This document shows, piece by piece, positions 51,244 to 63,400 of a stretch of 64,000 nt of DNA (position 1 is its first letter; the number at the start of each line of letters is the position of its first letter). The notes beneath the pieces were generated by a model. The model saw nothing but the letters and a program-made list of their open reading frames with translations. It did no database searches and was not told the DNA's origin. Source of the DNA: Mya arenaria (lineage: Eukaryota; Mollusca; Bivalvia; Myida; Myidae); assembly GCF_026914265.1 (NCBI RefSeq), contig NC_069125.1, forward strand, positions 22,990,966 through 23,054,965, in the 5' to 3' direction. The position numbers and the translations under genes were made by a program.

Positions 51244-52296
51244 TCATATTTTATTGTGCTTTTGTGTTAACATCACAACATACAAATTATACATTCACTT
51301 ACAAACAAATCACACAAAACAAGAAATAGGTTGGGCTACAACATTAGTTTCAGCCCTTCCCAGGCGTTATTTTAACGTCGTATGCACTTAAGATTAAACA
51401 TAGTAAAAGTAGTATATAAAATGCAACAAAGACCTTACTAAAATGACTATATTAGAAAAAAAATTGGTTGCCACCCCTAAAGGTGGTTACTTTTATATAA
51501 GTTTGGACTTTAGCTATAATCATATTGTTTTCATCATTTGTTTTATTTGCTACCCCTAATAACAGTTAAGTTATAGTTCAAGTATGAAATATACGAGTTC
51601 TTCGGAAACAAATATTTAAGCGTTCATAACCGTAATAATTGGTTCATGTAAAACAATAGTGTTCTTGGTCTTGTGTTCCTTATCCACAATCAAAATCAGG
51701 ATTATCAAGAAGGAAATAAAATATATGAAGATGTGCATTTAGAATACTTCAAGCGTTTGTGATTCTTGCATGATGGATACGTAAAACTGCATGTTTGCCA
51801 ACAACGATGTGCCTCCGTCAGACTGCGACTCCACTGGCGAAGAAGTGGAAAATGGAAAGGCGAATGAGATCAAAAGAGACTAATTCTGAAAAAAGGATGA
51901 CGTGCACACGTGTTTTGAAATTGCAGGCTTATAACAGATGGGCGTGCATTGGTTGGAAACGATCAAAATGTCTATTGTTTACCCACGGATCCAACCGCAA
52001 CGGTTAGAGATGAATCACACAGCTTTCCATAAGTTAGTATTTGATTAAAAGTTGTATAACACGAGTATTATAATATATTCATTTTTTTTATCCCGTTCAA
52101 AGTATTTTTCTCACCAAATATTGGCATTTCATGTCAAATACGCATTTTTCTCAATTACCATATAAATGCATTCAAATACCCCAGGTAAAAATTGCTCCCT
52201 TGGGCGTAAATTAACCCCAAGGGCAAATGCTTGACATATAATCTCACAGCCCCATTAGTATCAATGAAATGCTCTAACGTCACCACAGGGTCAAGG
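51244..52296. other. Non-coding part of duplication copy 2
   Basis: 51244-51410 and 52085-52296 match copy 1. The middle, 51410-52085, is unlike copy 1 and holds nothing I recognise. Confidence 0.5.
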
Positions 52297-53696
52297 TTAG
52301 CAAGACAATGCAAATGCTTTTTGGTTGTCTCCTGTTAATCTAAACGAATTCCAATCTTCGTCCTGTGTGAGGTTAACGGCTCCCTTAGCTTCATAGAACT
52401 CAACAGCAGATGTGTTCCAGCCCAAGACCACCCAATCTAGACGATTACATTTTCTTTCAACCGCAACTTTCGCAACAGCTTTTCACAGTCTGACACCTAC
52501 GCCCTGTTGCCTGTGGCTCGGAGTAACATAGAGATCATCAAGATACACATTCACTCCTTCCCAAGTCGAGTAGTTGAAAAAGTACAACGCATAACCAACT
52601 AGGTTTGCGTTGTCATCAGCAACGAAGCAACGGAATATCTTTTCAGGACCAAATCCATCTTTTCGTAATGTTTCAGCTCCTATCTTAGGCCCAGTTGGCA
52701 TTTTCTGACAGTCAGCAAGTTCCTTCAAAAGATTAAGGACAGTTATATAAACTTTTCATATAAGATAATGTATTATTTCACATGACCTTAAACTATATAC
52801 GTTCACCCTCAGCCTTCTGTATGCTGGTATTGATAACACGGAGGTCAATAGAATAAATTACTAACCCTTTATGTAGAGTGAATGTATACATGTACGTTAG
52901 TATTGTCAGTATATACCAATTCAAACATTCAATGTGGACTGTTGACCGTGCTTACAACGGTGTATCAGTCAAGTAGAGATATTATGGAGTCCGTACTTTT
53001 CTTTGAATTTCTGATTAATATTTAGTATGATGTTTGTATTATTATATATCACGCCTCAAAAAATAAATGACGCAACTCCATTGTTCCAGGACTGGTCACG
53101 CGGTGACCACATATTTTTCCATATAAACGTGCGTGCGTGTGTGTGTGTGTGAGCGTGCGTAAGTGTGTTTTTCTTTAAAATACATAGTTTATGTAGATGT
53201 CTTGAAGACAATATAACAAAATATGCGGTAAACTTATCATTTTATCATTATACTAGAAGTATGAAAACTCACGTCTCAAGTCGGTTGTCGTCAGATTTCC
53301 TAATTTTAATTGTGTTTGTAAGGCTCTTTTCCATTGGCTGTAGGCAATCGCCACGATTTGCCGACTCCAAGAGAATCTATAAATAGAAAACAGCGAAACG
53401 TCTCTGGCTGAAATCTTCGCTCCTTGCACTCGGAATCGGGGCGATTGAACCAGAGTATGGTACGCATAGCATCATCGCTCTGGTGAACGAAAATGGGGTA
53501 TATATGCATGTATGATACTTTTTGGATAGTACGTGTCTTCTTATATAGTGAACTAAACGAATTGTTTCTTCTTCTTTTATTTGTTAGTAAATGCTGACAA
53601 ACAATTAAGCGTGGTACAATATAAAACGTCACTCACCTGAACCTCAGTGTAATGCCTCCACAGTCATCCTTGATCTCTAGTTTCTTGTACAGTGAC
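52297..53696 (-). pseudogene. Gene D' : broken SSAT-like acetyltransferase duplicate
   Basis: Pseudo-exon 2 (52722-52297) is exactly 426 nt like the intact copy, with no indel. The Trp codon after GVGVRL has become TGA at 52483-52485, which cuts the protein just past the acetyl-CoA loop. Other changes are few (DYEK to DCQK, KSSVEF to TSAVEF). Pseudo-exon 1 (about 53696-53637) has lost the start Met region and has a 4-nt insertion and a 1-nt deletion. The pattern (intact length, one stop) suggests a fairly young pseudogene. Confidence 0.9.
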
Positions 53697-53699
53697 TTA

Positions 53700-54366
53700 T
53701 TTTCTAGTATTGTAAAAAAAGCATAACATTGCTACTAAAAGGTTTGAGACGTAAATTAGATTGATTACATAGAACTTGGGGTGCGTGCATGTATAACAGT
53801 TCATTAATTAAGTGTTCAAGTGAATGAAAGCTTCTCATAAATTACCCCCACCGGAAGCACCGTCGGAAATAATCACAAGTGATAAAAGGGACAGAGGTGT
53901 CTAGCAAAAAGGTGCTTACATCGATATATTATTACCATCAAGGCCTCATAGATTACCAACACTGGAAGAGAAAATATTGCCAAAAAGGTATTTTTGTGCG
54001 AAAAACACACTTCAATTCAAAAATTTCACTTTAAGTTAAAAACAAACAAACAAACTTATTTTATGTAAAATAGGAGCGGCCGAAAGCTATCGTACTCCTC
54101 TTTTCTCATAGAGTTAATATTTCAAATGAAATTACTGAACGAGTTATAAATGGTCAGAAATATTCGTCCGAAAAAATATCATGGCGCATTGTTTCCTGAT
54201 TTGTGCTCACTAAAGCCAGGATAGTGGCTTAAACATAGAAAATATATTTTAAACAATAGTTAAATAGGCAAAAAATGGATCTGCAGCTTCTGATGCCGCT
54301 TTTTATTGGAGAGATGGCGATCGATTTCCGAACAAATTTCAGTCGAGTAAAAATATTTGATGCATT
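53700..54366. other. Region upstream of RPA1
   Basis: AT-rich, with no exon or repeat ends that I can support. It probably includes RPA1 upstream regulatory DNA. Confidence 0.4.
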
Positions 54367-54378
54367 GACGCATGCGCA
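54367..54378. promoter_or_regulatory. NRF-1-like site upstream of RPA1
   Basis: GACGCATGCGCA matches the core of the palindromic NRF-1 element. It is about 85 bp before the start codon, a usual position for housekeeping and replication genes. There is no TATA box. Confidence 0.5.
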
Positions 54379-54462
54379 CTAAATAGTAAATAATAGCGGG
54401 ATCTGCACTTATTCCGCGAAAAATAAAACGCAGTTAGAAGTCGTAACAAAAGTGCATACACA

Positions 54463-54495
54463 ATGCCACTCGAACTAACCGAAGGTGCAATTGAG
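54463..54495 (+). CDS. RPA1: RPA1 exon 1 (coding part)
   Basis: Start codon context cacaATGC, eleven codons, donor gtattc (weak). Confidence 0.75.
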
Positions 54496-57400
54496 GTATT
54501 CATTTTTTTTATGTGTTCTCAATAGTTTATTCGATGCTACTCAACCCTAAAATTATAAGCTGACTTTGATTGCTTTCGTGTCCAAAGAAAAACTACAAAG
54601 CCAAGAGTGAGTATTTTACGTCGAGTATCCTACGTATTGTTTGCGCAGTATTGTATGCCATTTTTTATATCTCGTTTCAGTCCATTGTTAGTGGAGGACA
54701 GTGTGATGAGCCGCTGATTCAAATAGTGGTAAGAATATGTACTGTACATTTCTGTTTGTAAAGATACTGCACACATTAGACCACAGGAATTTGACTAGTG
54801 TTTGGTAAAAAATGTAATATTAAGTTATTATATGACGTATGACCGAAAACTGACAAAAAACAACATTTTCGGACAAAAACCTGGTCACTTATACTATCAA
54901 TAAAGAAAGGACCGGCACTCCGGACGTGCCCAAAATCGGGTAAGTCACTTGATCTCAGTTTTCTTTTTCACCAACGTCGGAATCTAAACATTCTGTACAT
55001 TTTTGAAAAGCCCTAATCATTTCTGTCAGTGCGATTTTCCCAGGTCGGAAAAGTTTATAGAACCCAAGGTAAAACAGTGTGTCAGAGTCAAGATCATGTA
55101 ATGATGGCATATAGCGACTATTCATCGACTGTTCCAAACATATACCGACAAAGTTTGGTAAATGCAGCAATAAAAACCAACCTTTCTTGTGTTTATCATC
55201 CAAAATCAATCAAAACAAATCTACGCTAATTATTTTCTATCAATATCGGCCATTTATGTTTGCAAGCGCCTGGCTGATAGCCTTGAAGTTGACCTTGTTT
55301 TTGATTGGTAGGGCCCAGCGAAAATCCAATCGAAAACAAGGTCAACTTCAAGGCCATCAGCCAGGCGATTGCAAACATAAATGGCCGATATTGACAGAAA
55401 GTAATTAGCGGAAAGTTGTTTTCACTGAGTGTGGATGATAAACACAAGAAAGGTTGGTTTTTATTGATGCATTATACAAACTTTGTTTGTGTATGTTAGG
55501 AACAGTCGATGAATAGTCGCTTTATGCCACTGTTACATGATCTTGACTTTGATCACCAGGGTTCGACACTAACGGTAGTCCGAGACTACCAGATGTTTGG
55601 TCTGACTACAAGACATTATAAGTCAATAGTCCGTCGGACTACTAGAAGAAAGTGAATATCACATCAGTTAATTGAGCATAAAATCTTTATTACGCTTAAT
55701 CTTGCGTTAAACGTGATGTCAAGAAGCCGATTATCACCGGTAAACACTCCTTGTAAAGCTTGCCGAAGATGGCTGAGCAGTTCCGGACAACGTGGACTGT
55801 TAAACGAATTTCGCGCGCATTTTGTATAGCCTTTCGATCAATGTTTAAACCAGTCAGTAGAATGTCTTTATTTAGAAAGGGAAAAACCATTTTCGCACTC
55901 TATGGTGTGTTTTAATCGTCAGACATGTGCACCTCTGCCAATGTCAGCGAGGTAGATTTGGGTCCAAGTGGCAGAATTTCTAAATCCCTTGCATTTTCAG
56001 TCAAAAACAATGAAAGATACGATGTAGACAAACACTTGACGTTTGTTACTATTTTTTAGATTTTCTGAAAATACGTCATGGTTATTATGGTTTAGGGTAT
56101 TGCCAAATGTCAGTGTTTATATAAAGCAAACAGAAGGAACATTATGTCTGGCTTATGAAATCTTTTGAACTGGCTTTTAGAAGAGCAGCTGATAAATTAA
56201 TCATACTGCCAAAACAGGTATAATGCAACTGTAAGTGCAGACGACGACAGAATTGTGTGCGTTAATTTTCGCGCCAAAATGTCGTAACATTTCATACATT
56301 GAAGCTAGGGCCAATAACAATTGAGAGCACGCCGATAGCGATAAGGCTACACCTACAGTGTCACGTGACCTCTTAATTAGGGACCTCCGACAAATACCCA
56401 GAAGCAGACGATAATAATTCAAAAGTTATTAATGACAATCAGATAAAAAATGCATGGAACATGGTAAAACATAGCAATAAAAGCAATATAACATTAAATA
56501 AGTTCATTATTATTAATTGTATGCAATGTTTAGTTCAGGTAGAAAAATGTCTAGACTTTAAAATAATTTATTTCTAAATAACATCGGAATTTTGTTACAG
56601 TACAATAACAGTCTCCATTTTAATTCTAATAAAGGGAAACAAGACATGTATTATAATTTCCTATCCGAAAATCAACAAAAATTGATGTTTGTATAGATCC
56701 ATTGTCAAAACTCAATGGATTTCGCTGTTTTTCTTCCTTTCTCGATTCAGAATCATGTATACGTATATACTTTTTGTGACCTTAACCCTTTAGCACATAG
56801 ACAAGTGGCCAGATTACACCTCCCAGTCAATAGCCATCTTACTGATAAGCAGTCCTTATCTGCATAGGTACTTTTCTGGATATTTGAAAATGAGGAAATG
56901 AATACAGCAGTATGACCTTAAAATCAATGTTACTCCAAATAATTGTGTCCAAATCTTTTTTATATGAATTCATTTTTTATAGATAATTAAATTATCTAAT
57001 AAATGGTGTCAATGATGAAATATTAAATTATTTTATTTCAGCTGTGAATGTATTTTCAAGATGGATTTGTAACATTTCTTTGAAATGTCATAATTGCATT
57101 AAATCAAAGGGTAATAAAATGCTGGGATCGATCTAATTTTTATTACCCCTATCATAAAAAAGACCCATCTGGATTAAAAAGCCGACAATTTATGTTCTTG
57201 TGTATTAATACACAGAAATGTCAGGAATATCCGGTGTCATCCAGCTGAGAGATCCAGTCCAAGGTGTCTGTTTAACTTTATTACCCCCTCATAAAATTGT
57301 TTACAAAAAAAGAAAGCCGATAAATGATTTTCCGGTATGAATAAAAAGATCTAGATCAAACAAAACGCTTGCACATGACCTATTTTACAGCCAAAACTAT

Positions 57401-60400
57401 GATGGACATTATATAAGCTTCACCGAAAATTTACCCATCATTTTCTCATTTACTAATTGTTTCTTTTGTTTGTAAACAAAATATTACCTTTAAGTAAATA
57501 TAATCTCAATTGATTTTAATGGTAAACTGAACTGACGTAATATATTTAATGATTTACGCATCAATGAATTCGGGGGAAATTCCATACAGTACTTAGCTCG
57601 TGGTCTTATTACGTCACAATGGGATATCACACCTGCAATTGGGAGTATAAACACCTTCTCAATTTAGCAGACGATATTTTCAAGGGAAAATCAATACACA
57701 AAAGGTTAAACTTTAATTTTATAAACATCCGGGATATTGTTTACAAAAAGAAAGATGCAAAATTGAAATATTGAAATGACCCTATTGAAATATGCGGGCC
57801 ATGCGTTTACATCCAGTAATGGATACGGTCGGCCAAATGCGTATACATCTGGTAATGAGCTATGTCGGCCAATCTCGTATACATGCGCTAAAGGGTTAAG
57901 CTATATATCAGATATTTAATTAAATTTAATAAAAAATGTAACTCACATAAACTGAGGTGTCTTTTTCACTTATATGTCAAACAAACTTAAAAGCAAACGT
58001 ATATGCTTCGGATTTAAAACTTTTTGCACAATAAGGAGACAAATTTCAAAATCAAACCAAATCATAAGATATCATCAATATTGTACACTAATTCTCATAA
58101 TGATATTTCTTATTTTAAGGCAATTAAAACAGAAATATACGTATATTATGTACGTTTACATTAAGACATTTTGAGAATTGAATAAGTCGACTAAACAGTC
58201 CCTTTTTATCAATTATAATTTTAGCAGCAAAGGGAAAATGTCAGTATTTTGGATTTCTTAAACTGTCTTTACTATCACTCTATTATGAGACATAATTTGT
58301 GTTAAATTATGTAACAGTGTAATAACACTACTGGTGATATGCGAGGATTGTCGGAGGTCATTGCGGATAGCAATGGCAACTGATAAGCCCTGCCTAATCT
58401 GGACGCTGATTGGTCAGTCGGGTATTGATCAGCTAGTTTGACTGACAGGCAGCGTCATGTTAATTGTTATCTTACTCCCATATAAAAAATAATTAATAGC
58501 ACTTTCGGAATTTATTTCATCATGTTTTTTAAGCATTATATGATATGTCGTTTAGATTAACAAAGAATACTGAATAGTAGGATGCCAATAATCAAATATT
58601 GCTTATCAGTAGGATGTCTGTCATTTGTGCCATAACTTCTCAGTCGAGGTGTTTTAGTGTCAAGTGATTTATTGCACCATTTTCCTGAAAGTGACAGATA
58701 ATGGGGTATTTTAGCATGGTTTTTAGATTTTTAATCAGGTATTTTAGCATGGTTTTAAGCATTTTTTAGGTTTTTAAATTAAATTTAAAGGCCAAAAATT
58801 GTTTTGAAGAATGTGGAAATTTTAAGATTGAGACAGATAAAAATCATGACCAATCAAAAGGTTATGCTGACAATGTTCCAAGAAGGCTAAGTCTCACAAA
58901 ACACTGAAGAAATTCGCTGCAGACTTGCATTTTTTTGGACTACCAGAATTGTTGCTGGACTACCCAGATTTCGGATCCAGTAGTCCGAGGAACTACCTTG
59001 TGAAAAATGTTAGTGTCTAACCCTGATCACTTAACCCTGATCACACTGTTTTACATTGGGTTCTATAAACTTTTCCGACCTGGGAAAATCGCACTGACAG
59101 GAATGATTGTTTGCTCAATTTCTTTTTTATTTCCGAAAGAAGTGTCAAGTGTTGTATATCATTACAAAGGTTATGGATAGGGCTTTTCAAAAATGTACAG
59201 AATGTTAAGATTCCGACGTTGGTGAAAAAGAAAACTGAGATCAAAAGTGACTTACCCGATTTTGGGCATGTCCGGAGTGCCGTGACCAGGTTTTTGTCCG
59301 AAATTGTTGTTTTTTGTCAGTTTTTGTTCATATAATAACTTAATATTACATTTTTGACCAAACACTGAGTCAAATTCCTGTGGATTAGACCATCAATATA
59401 CAGTAGTTGGTTGAAGACTTGGTGTTGAAGTCATATAGCTTTTTGCGAGGGAGGGGTCTCTAGTAGTCCATTCTCGACTTTCCAATAGACCATAATCCTT
59501 TGCAGCAGGGTGACTTTCAGGTAATAACGAAGTATAATAACAGCGATAAATATGGACTAATTATCATTCCAGGTTTTTTATTATTTATTTATTAACCAGG
59601 TTTTCAACGAAAACCGGGTTATAAGAATGAGGTTGTCGATGGACGGGCAGGCGGGTGTCAAACATTGGTTTCTGTTCAATAACTTTAGTTAGCATTGACC
59701 GATATTGATGAAACTTGGTGTGTAGGTAGCTTATGGAAAGAGCTAGCTTGGGATTGCTTTTGAGGGGGGTGGAGCTAAGGTCAAGGTCACTATTACTAAA
59801 AATAGAAAAATGGTTTCTGCCCAATAACTTAAGTTAGGATTGATAGATATTGACAAAATTTTGTGTGTAGGTACTAGTAGCTTATGTGAAGAGCAAGCTT
59901 GGAATTTCCTTTGAAGGGGGTGGGGTCTAGGTCACTGTTACTAAAAATAGAAAAATGGTTTTCTGCCCAATAACTTTAGTTAGCATTGATAGTGATGAAT
60001 CTTAGTGTGAATATAGCTTATATGAAGCTGCAGATTGAACTTGCTCATACAAAAAATTAATTGGCTATAATTTCTGATTGCCCATAACAAAAACCTGGTT
60101 TCGTCGCATTGCGGCGCTTCTAGTTTTTATTAGATTTGTCATTTTAATGAGTTTATATTACATTATTGTGATATTATTTGAATGTCATGAGTTGTAAATC
60201 GCTTGACTGTTGACCTGGACAGTTATAGTTCTGGTGGGTGGGAGAGATGGTTCAGAAAAGATTGCGGTTACTATTCTTATTGGAGTATTATTAACAACAA
60301 AATATTCTAAAACATTTGTTTTGAAAATGAACACAAATAATACATTAGTCTGTTTTACTATCTGACAGTCATAATCAGGAATCTGTATGTACATTACCAG

Positions 60401-63400
60401 GTATAACTATGTAATAGTCTTATGAATGAACGTATATAAATCATTATCAATATGAATTATGATATTTATACTGCTCTGTGTATTTTATTACTGTGTAATA
60501 AACATTTTACTTAGAAAGAGTAATTACAGTATACTCAACGAGTTAGACCCACTTTCCGTTTCCCTCCGCGGATTTTTGCTATCGCGGCCAACACAATGAT
60601 TTTATCGACTGTCTGCGTTCCTCGGAGTTTGAATTTAAGGCCCTCGGAGGGTGATAAGTCGACCGAAGAATAATGAACTCGTCATTCCTTTGAGGGGTTA
60701 ACTCTGCGAAACTCTGCGGACACTAGATAAGAATCTACGCTGAAGTTATATTTATTTTATTAAAATTTTCAACAGCTTACAACGGCTCCAGTAATTTGCT
60801 ATTATTCTTTTTCCTCTGCCGGTTTTGCATGAAGTTAGCTTACCACAAGAATGCAGTCGTATTTCACTAGTTGCACATGCATCTTATAAACATGTTTTTG
60901 CTAATGACTGATAAACACATTTCTTCCGAGAAATTCTAGGTTTTACATTTTCGGAAAATCAGGAGGTCAAACACGCGTTCAAAGTTCACAGCGCGTGGTT
61001 TTGAAGGCCTTCTTGCCTCGTTTTCTGTGGAAAATTCCATGAAACGTCATAGCTATTTTTAACCACCAATAATAAATAGTATATTCTACATTGTATTGAT
61101 CATGTGCTTGACGTCAGAGGTCATGGTTCAGAATCGTGTAAATAGTCGGCTCCTTTATGATGCAATAACTTATTGGATATACTTTAATGATTCATTGTTT
61201 ATAATTCAAGACAATATTCAATTGGCGTTTACGTACATAAATACAAATTAAACGTTGGTACATGTAAGAATCTTTTACGCTTAACAATGTGCATAAGCAT
61301 AAAAATAAATAACTTCTAAATAAGAATGATTTCTTGCTTATCTAATTAGACTCAGAGTTCCGCTGCGGGATCATAAAATCGGACGATTCTCAACGCTATC
61401 GTTCATACTAAACTCGGCGGTAAGCCAGCCACTCGGAGGAACTCAAGGGGAATTTAGCGAGGGCAACAGTATTACCCTCGGAGGAAACCTGCGATCATCG
61501 ACTTTATCCCTCGGAGTGAACGAGGAAAGTGGGTCTAACTCGTTGAGTGTACTGTATGTCATGCTGTCACCTGTGTAGTCTTCCATATGATTTGTTAATA
61601 ATTAGTTATGTTTAAATATTAGTTATTCTTTTTACTCCCTTACATCTCAAGTTTGATATTTTTTATTTATGAAAAAACGTCCCGTTAAAAACAAACAACA
61701 AATTTAAACACAAAGACAGTTTACAACTTATTTATAATATTTTTTTTCTAGATATTTAGTACAAACAACAGCATTATTCACATAAAAAACTGTTTTACAC
61801 TTTAACATGTACATTGAATGTCACTGAAAAAATCAAGTTGCATAGAAAACTAAGTTCTTTCCACCGATATTACATAATAATGGATATAGAAATGTCACAG
61901 CATTTTTGTCCCTTGTCGACAAATAGATTCAATCGGACATACCGTTATAAAATACAAAAATCTATCAAAGTTTTGCTAATTCTTTCGAACTTATTTTTTG
62001 ACGCTATGGGCGCCGCCATATTCACAGTTGTGCCTAACTGTACGATGTTAAATCAATTTTCATTGGATAACTGCAACGAAATACTAACGCTTCATTGGCT
62101 GACCATTTGCCGGCATACTTCGGTTTTAACCGTTAAGCATTAATCATGTCTGATATTTCGGAAACTTTAAACTTTCGGACAGGCACGCATTCTTTCTATT
62201 ATAGTGGGGACAATATATGAGCAAAACATTAATGATGATTACACAAACACAGCTCTTGAGTTCCAAAATATAATGCTGAAGCCTGACATTAAAATACTGG
62301 ACGGGAAATTTCAAAAGATTCAACTAACCTGTGTTTTTATAAGTCTTTTTACAAAGACGACAAATGGCGATGTTCATATTCAAATTGTCCTTCGACGGTG
62401 GCAAATTTAATATCTCCGACTCTCTATTGCCGTCTGCTAGAGCGGCCATTTTGCGGTACCCGTGAGTATTCGTACCCGCTATCGACTCGGAGAAAACACA
62501 ATCGATTATCGGAATCGGTTGGGCTTTTCTAGCCGTTAATCGATTATACCCACTAATCGGCCCATCACTAGCTAGTGCCTGTTGAAACACTATTATTGGT
62601 TGGGCATCTATTGCTTACTGGACTGCTATATTGGATGGACCATATGTTTTGGTTGAACAATTAAAAATGGTTGTACCGGAAGTGTTGGTTGGACCACCAA
62701 TGTTGTTTGGACTGCTTGTTGGACAGAATGTGTGATGGACAACTAGTGTTATTTGAATCACTGTTGGATAGACAGCTATTGTTTATCAGACAGCTATAAT
62801 CAGGCCAAAAAAAAATACCTGTGTTTCCGGTAACCCGACCGACCCTATTTTTTCCTTGCCGACCCTAATTTTTTTTTAGGCATAAAAGTAAAAAATCAAA
62901 AATTAAATATACATGTATCATTTTATTTTTGTTGTTTTTTTAACAGGGTTCTTTTCAACCCTGTTCAGTATAGCCACAAACTCGACATGAAAATATGTAT
63001 GATCTTGCTGGACATGAGCCTATTGTTTCTGGAAATTTCCATATGTACCAAGTTTCATTTAAATCTCAAAGCTGTTTGAATTTGTGCCAAGAAAATATTC
63101 GGCCTACAGTACGCTAACGACACCTAGGCTTATTGACTTGAACAATACTTAAGTAACATCATAGGAAAAAGCTCGAACCAAGGGCTGCCGGTATACTAGC
63201 ACGGCGCTCCTACAAACTAAGTTAACCGGGTGGCTAGTTACTGCCCACAAATGTTAACTCGATTTTATGCCTTTTTAATATTAACCATGGGAGTTGAACA
63301 ATCATTGGAATAAAAAGATCGTAGACAATCGTATTAATAACAACGGTATTTTTTACAATTTAATAATAACATTAAACATTATATAATTCAAAAACAATAA

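Larger units (their letters stand above)
50750..53700. repeat. Segmental duplication, copy 2 (decayed)
   Basis: It starts near CGTTTACCTCATTGCAGCCC at 50757 (also at 45097) and ends with the pseudo-exon 1 of the acetyltransferase. It lacks the LINE of copy 1 and has extra sequence at about 53040-53630. Confidence 0.8.
54775..59389. mobile_element. ~1.1-kb palindromic element split by a 3.5-kb insertion, RPA1 intron 2
   Basis: The ends are CCACAGGAATTTGACTAGTG at 54781 and CACTGAGTCAAATTCCTGTGG ending at 59383 in inverse, with a 6-bp TSD, ATTAGA (8 bp if CC is counted), at 54775-54780 and 59384-59389. The left arm 54781-55307 pairs with 55323-55556 joined to 59045-59383, around a short centre (tagggcccagcg). 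There is no coding capacity. The arms are about 85-90% alike by eye. Confidence 0.83.

Noticed and set aside
63165..63250. Functional tRNA gene on the - strand
   Set aside because: A- and B-box-like motifs are present, but the stems do not pair and the acceptor is altered. It is better explained as a SINE head.
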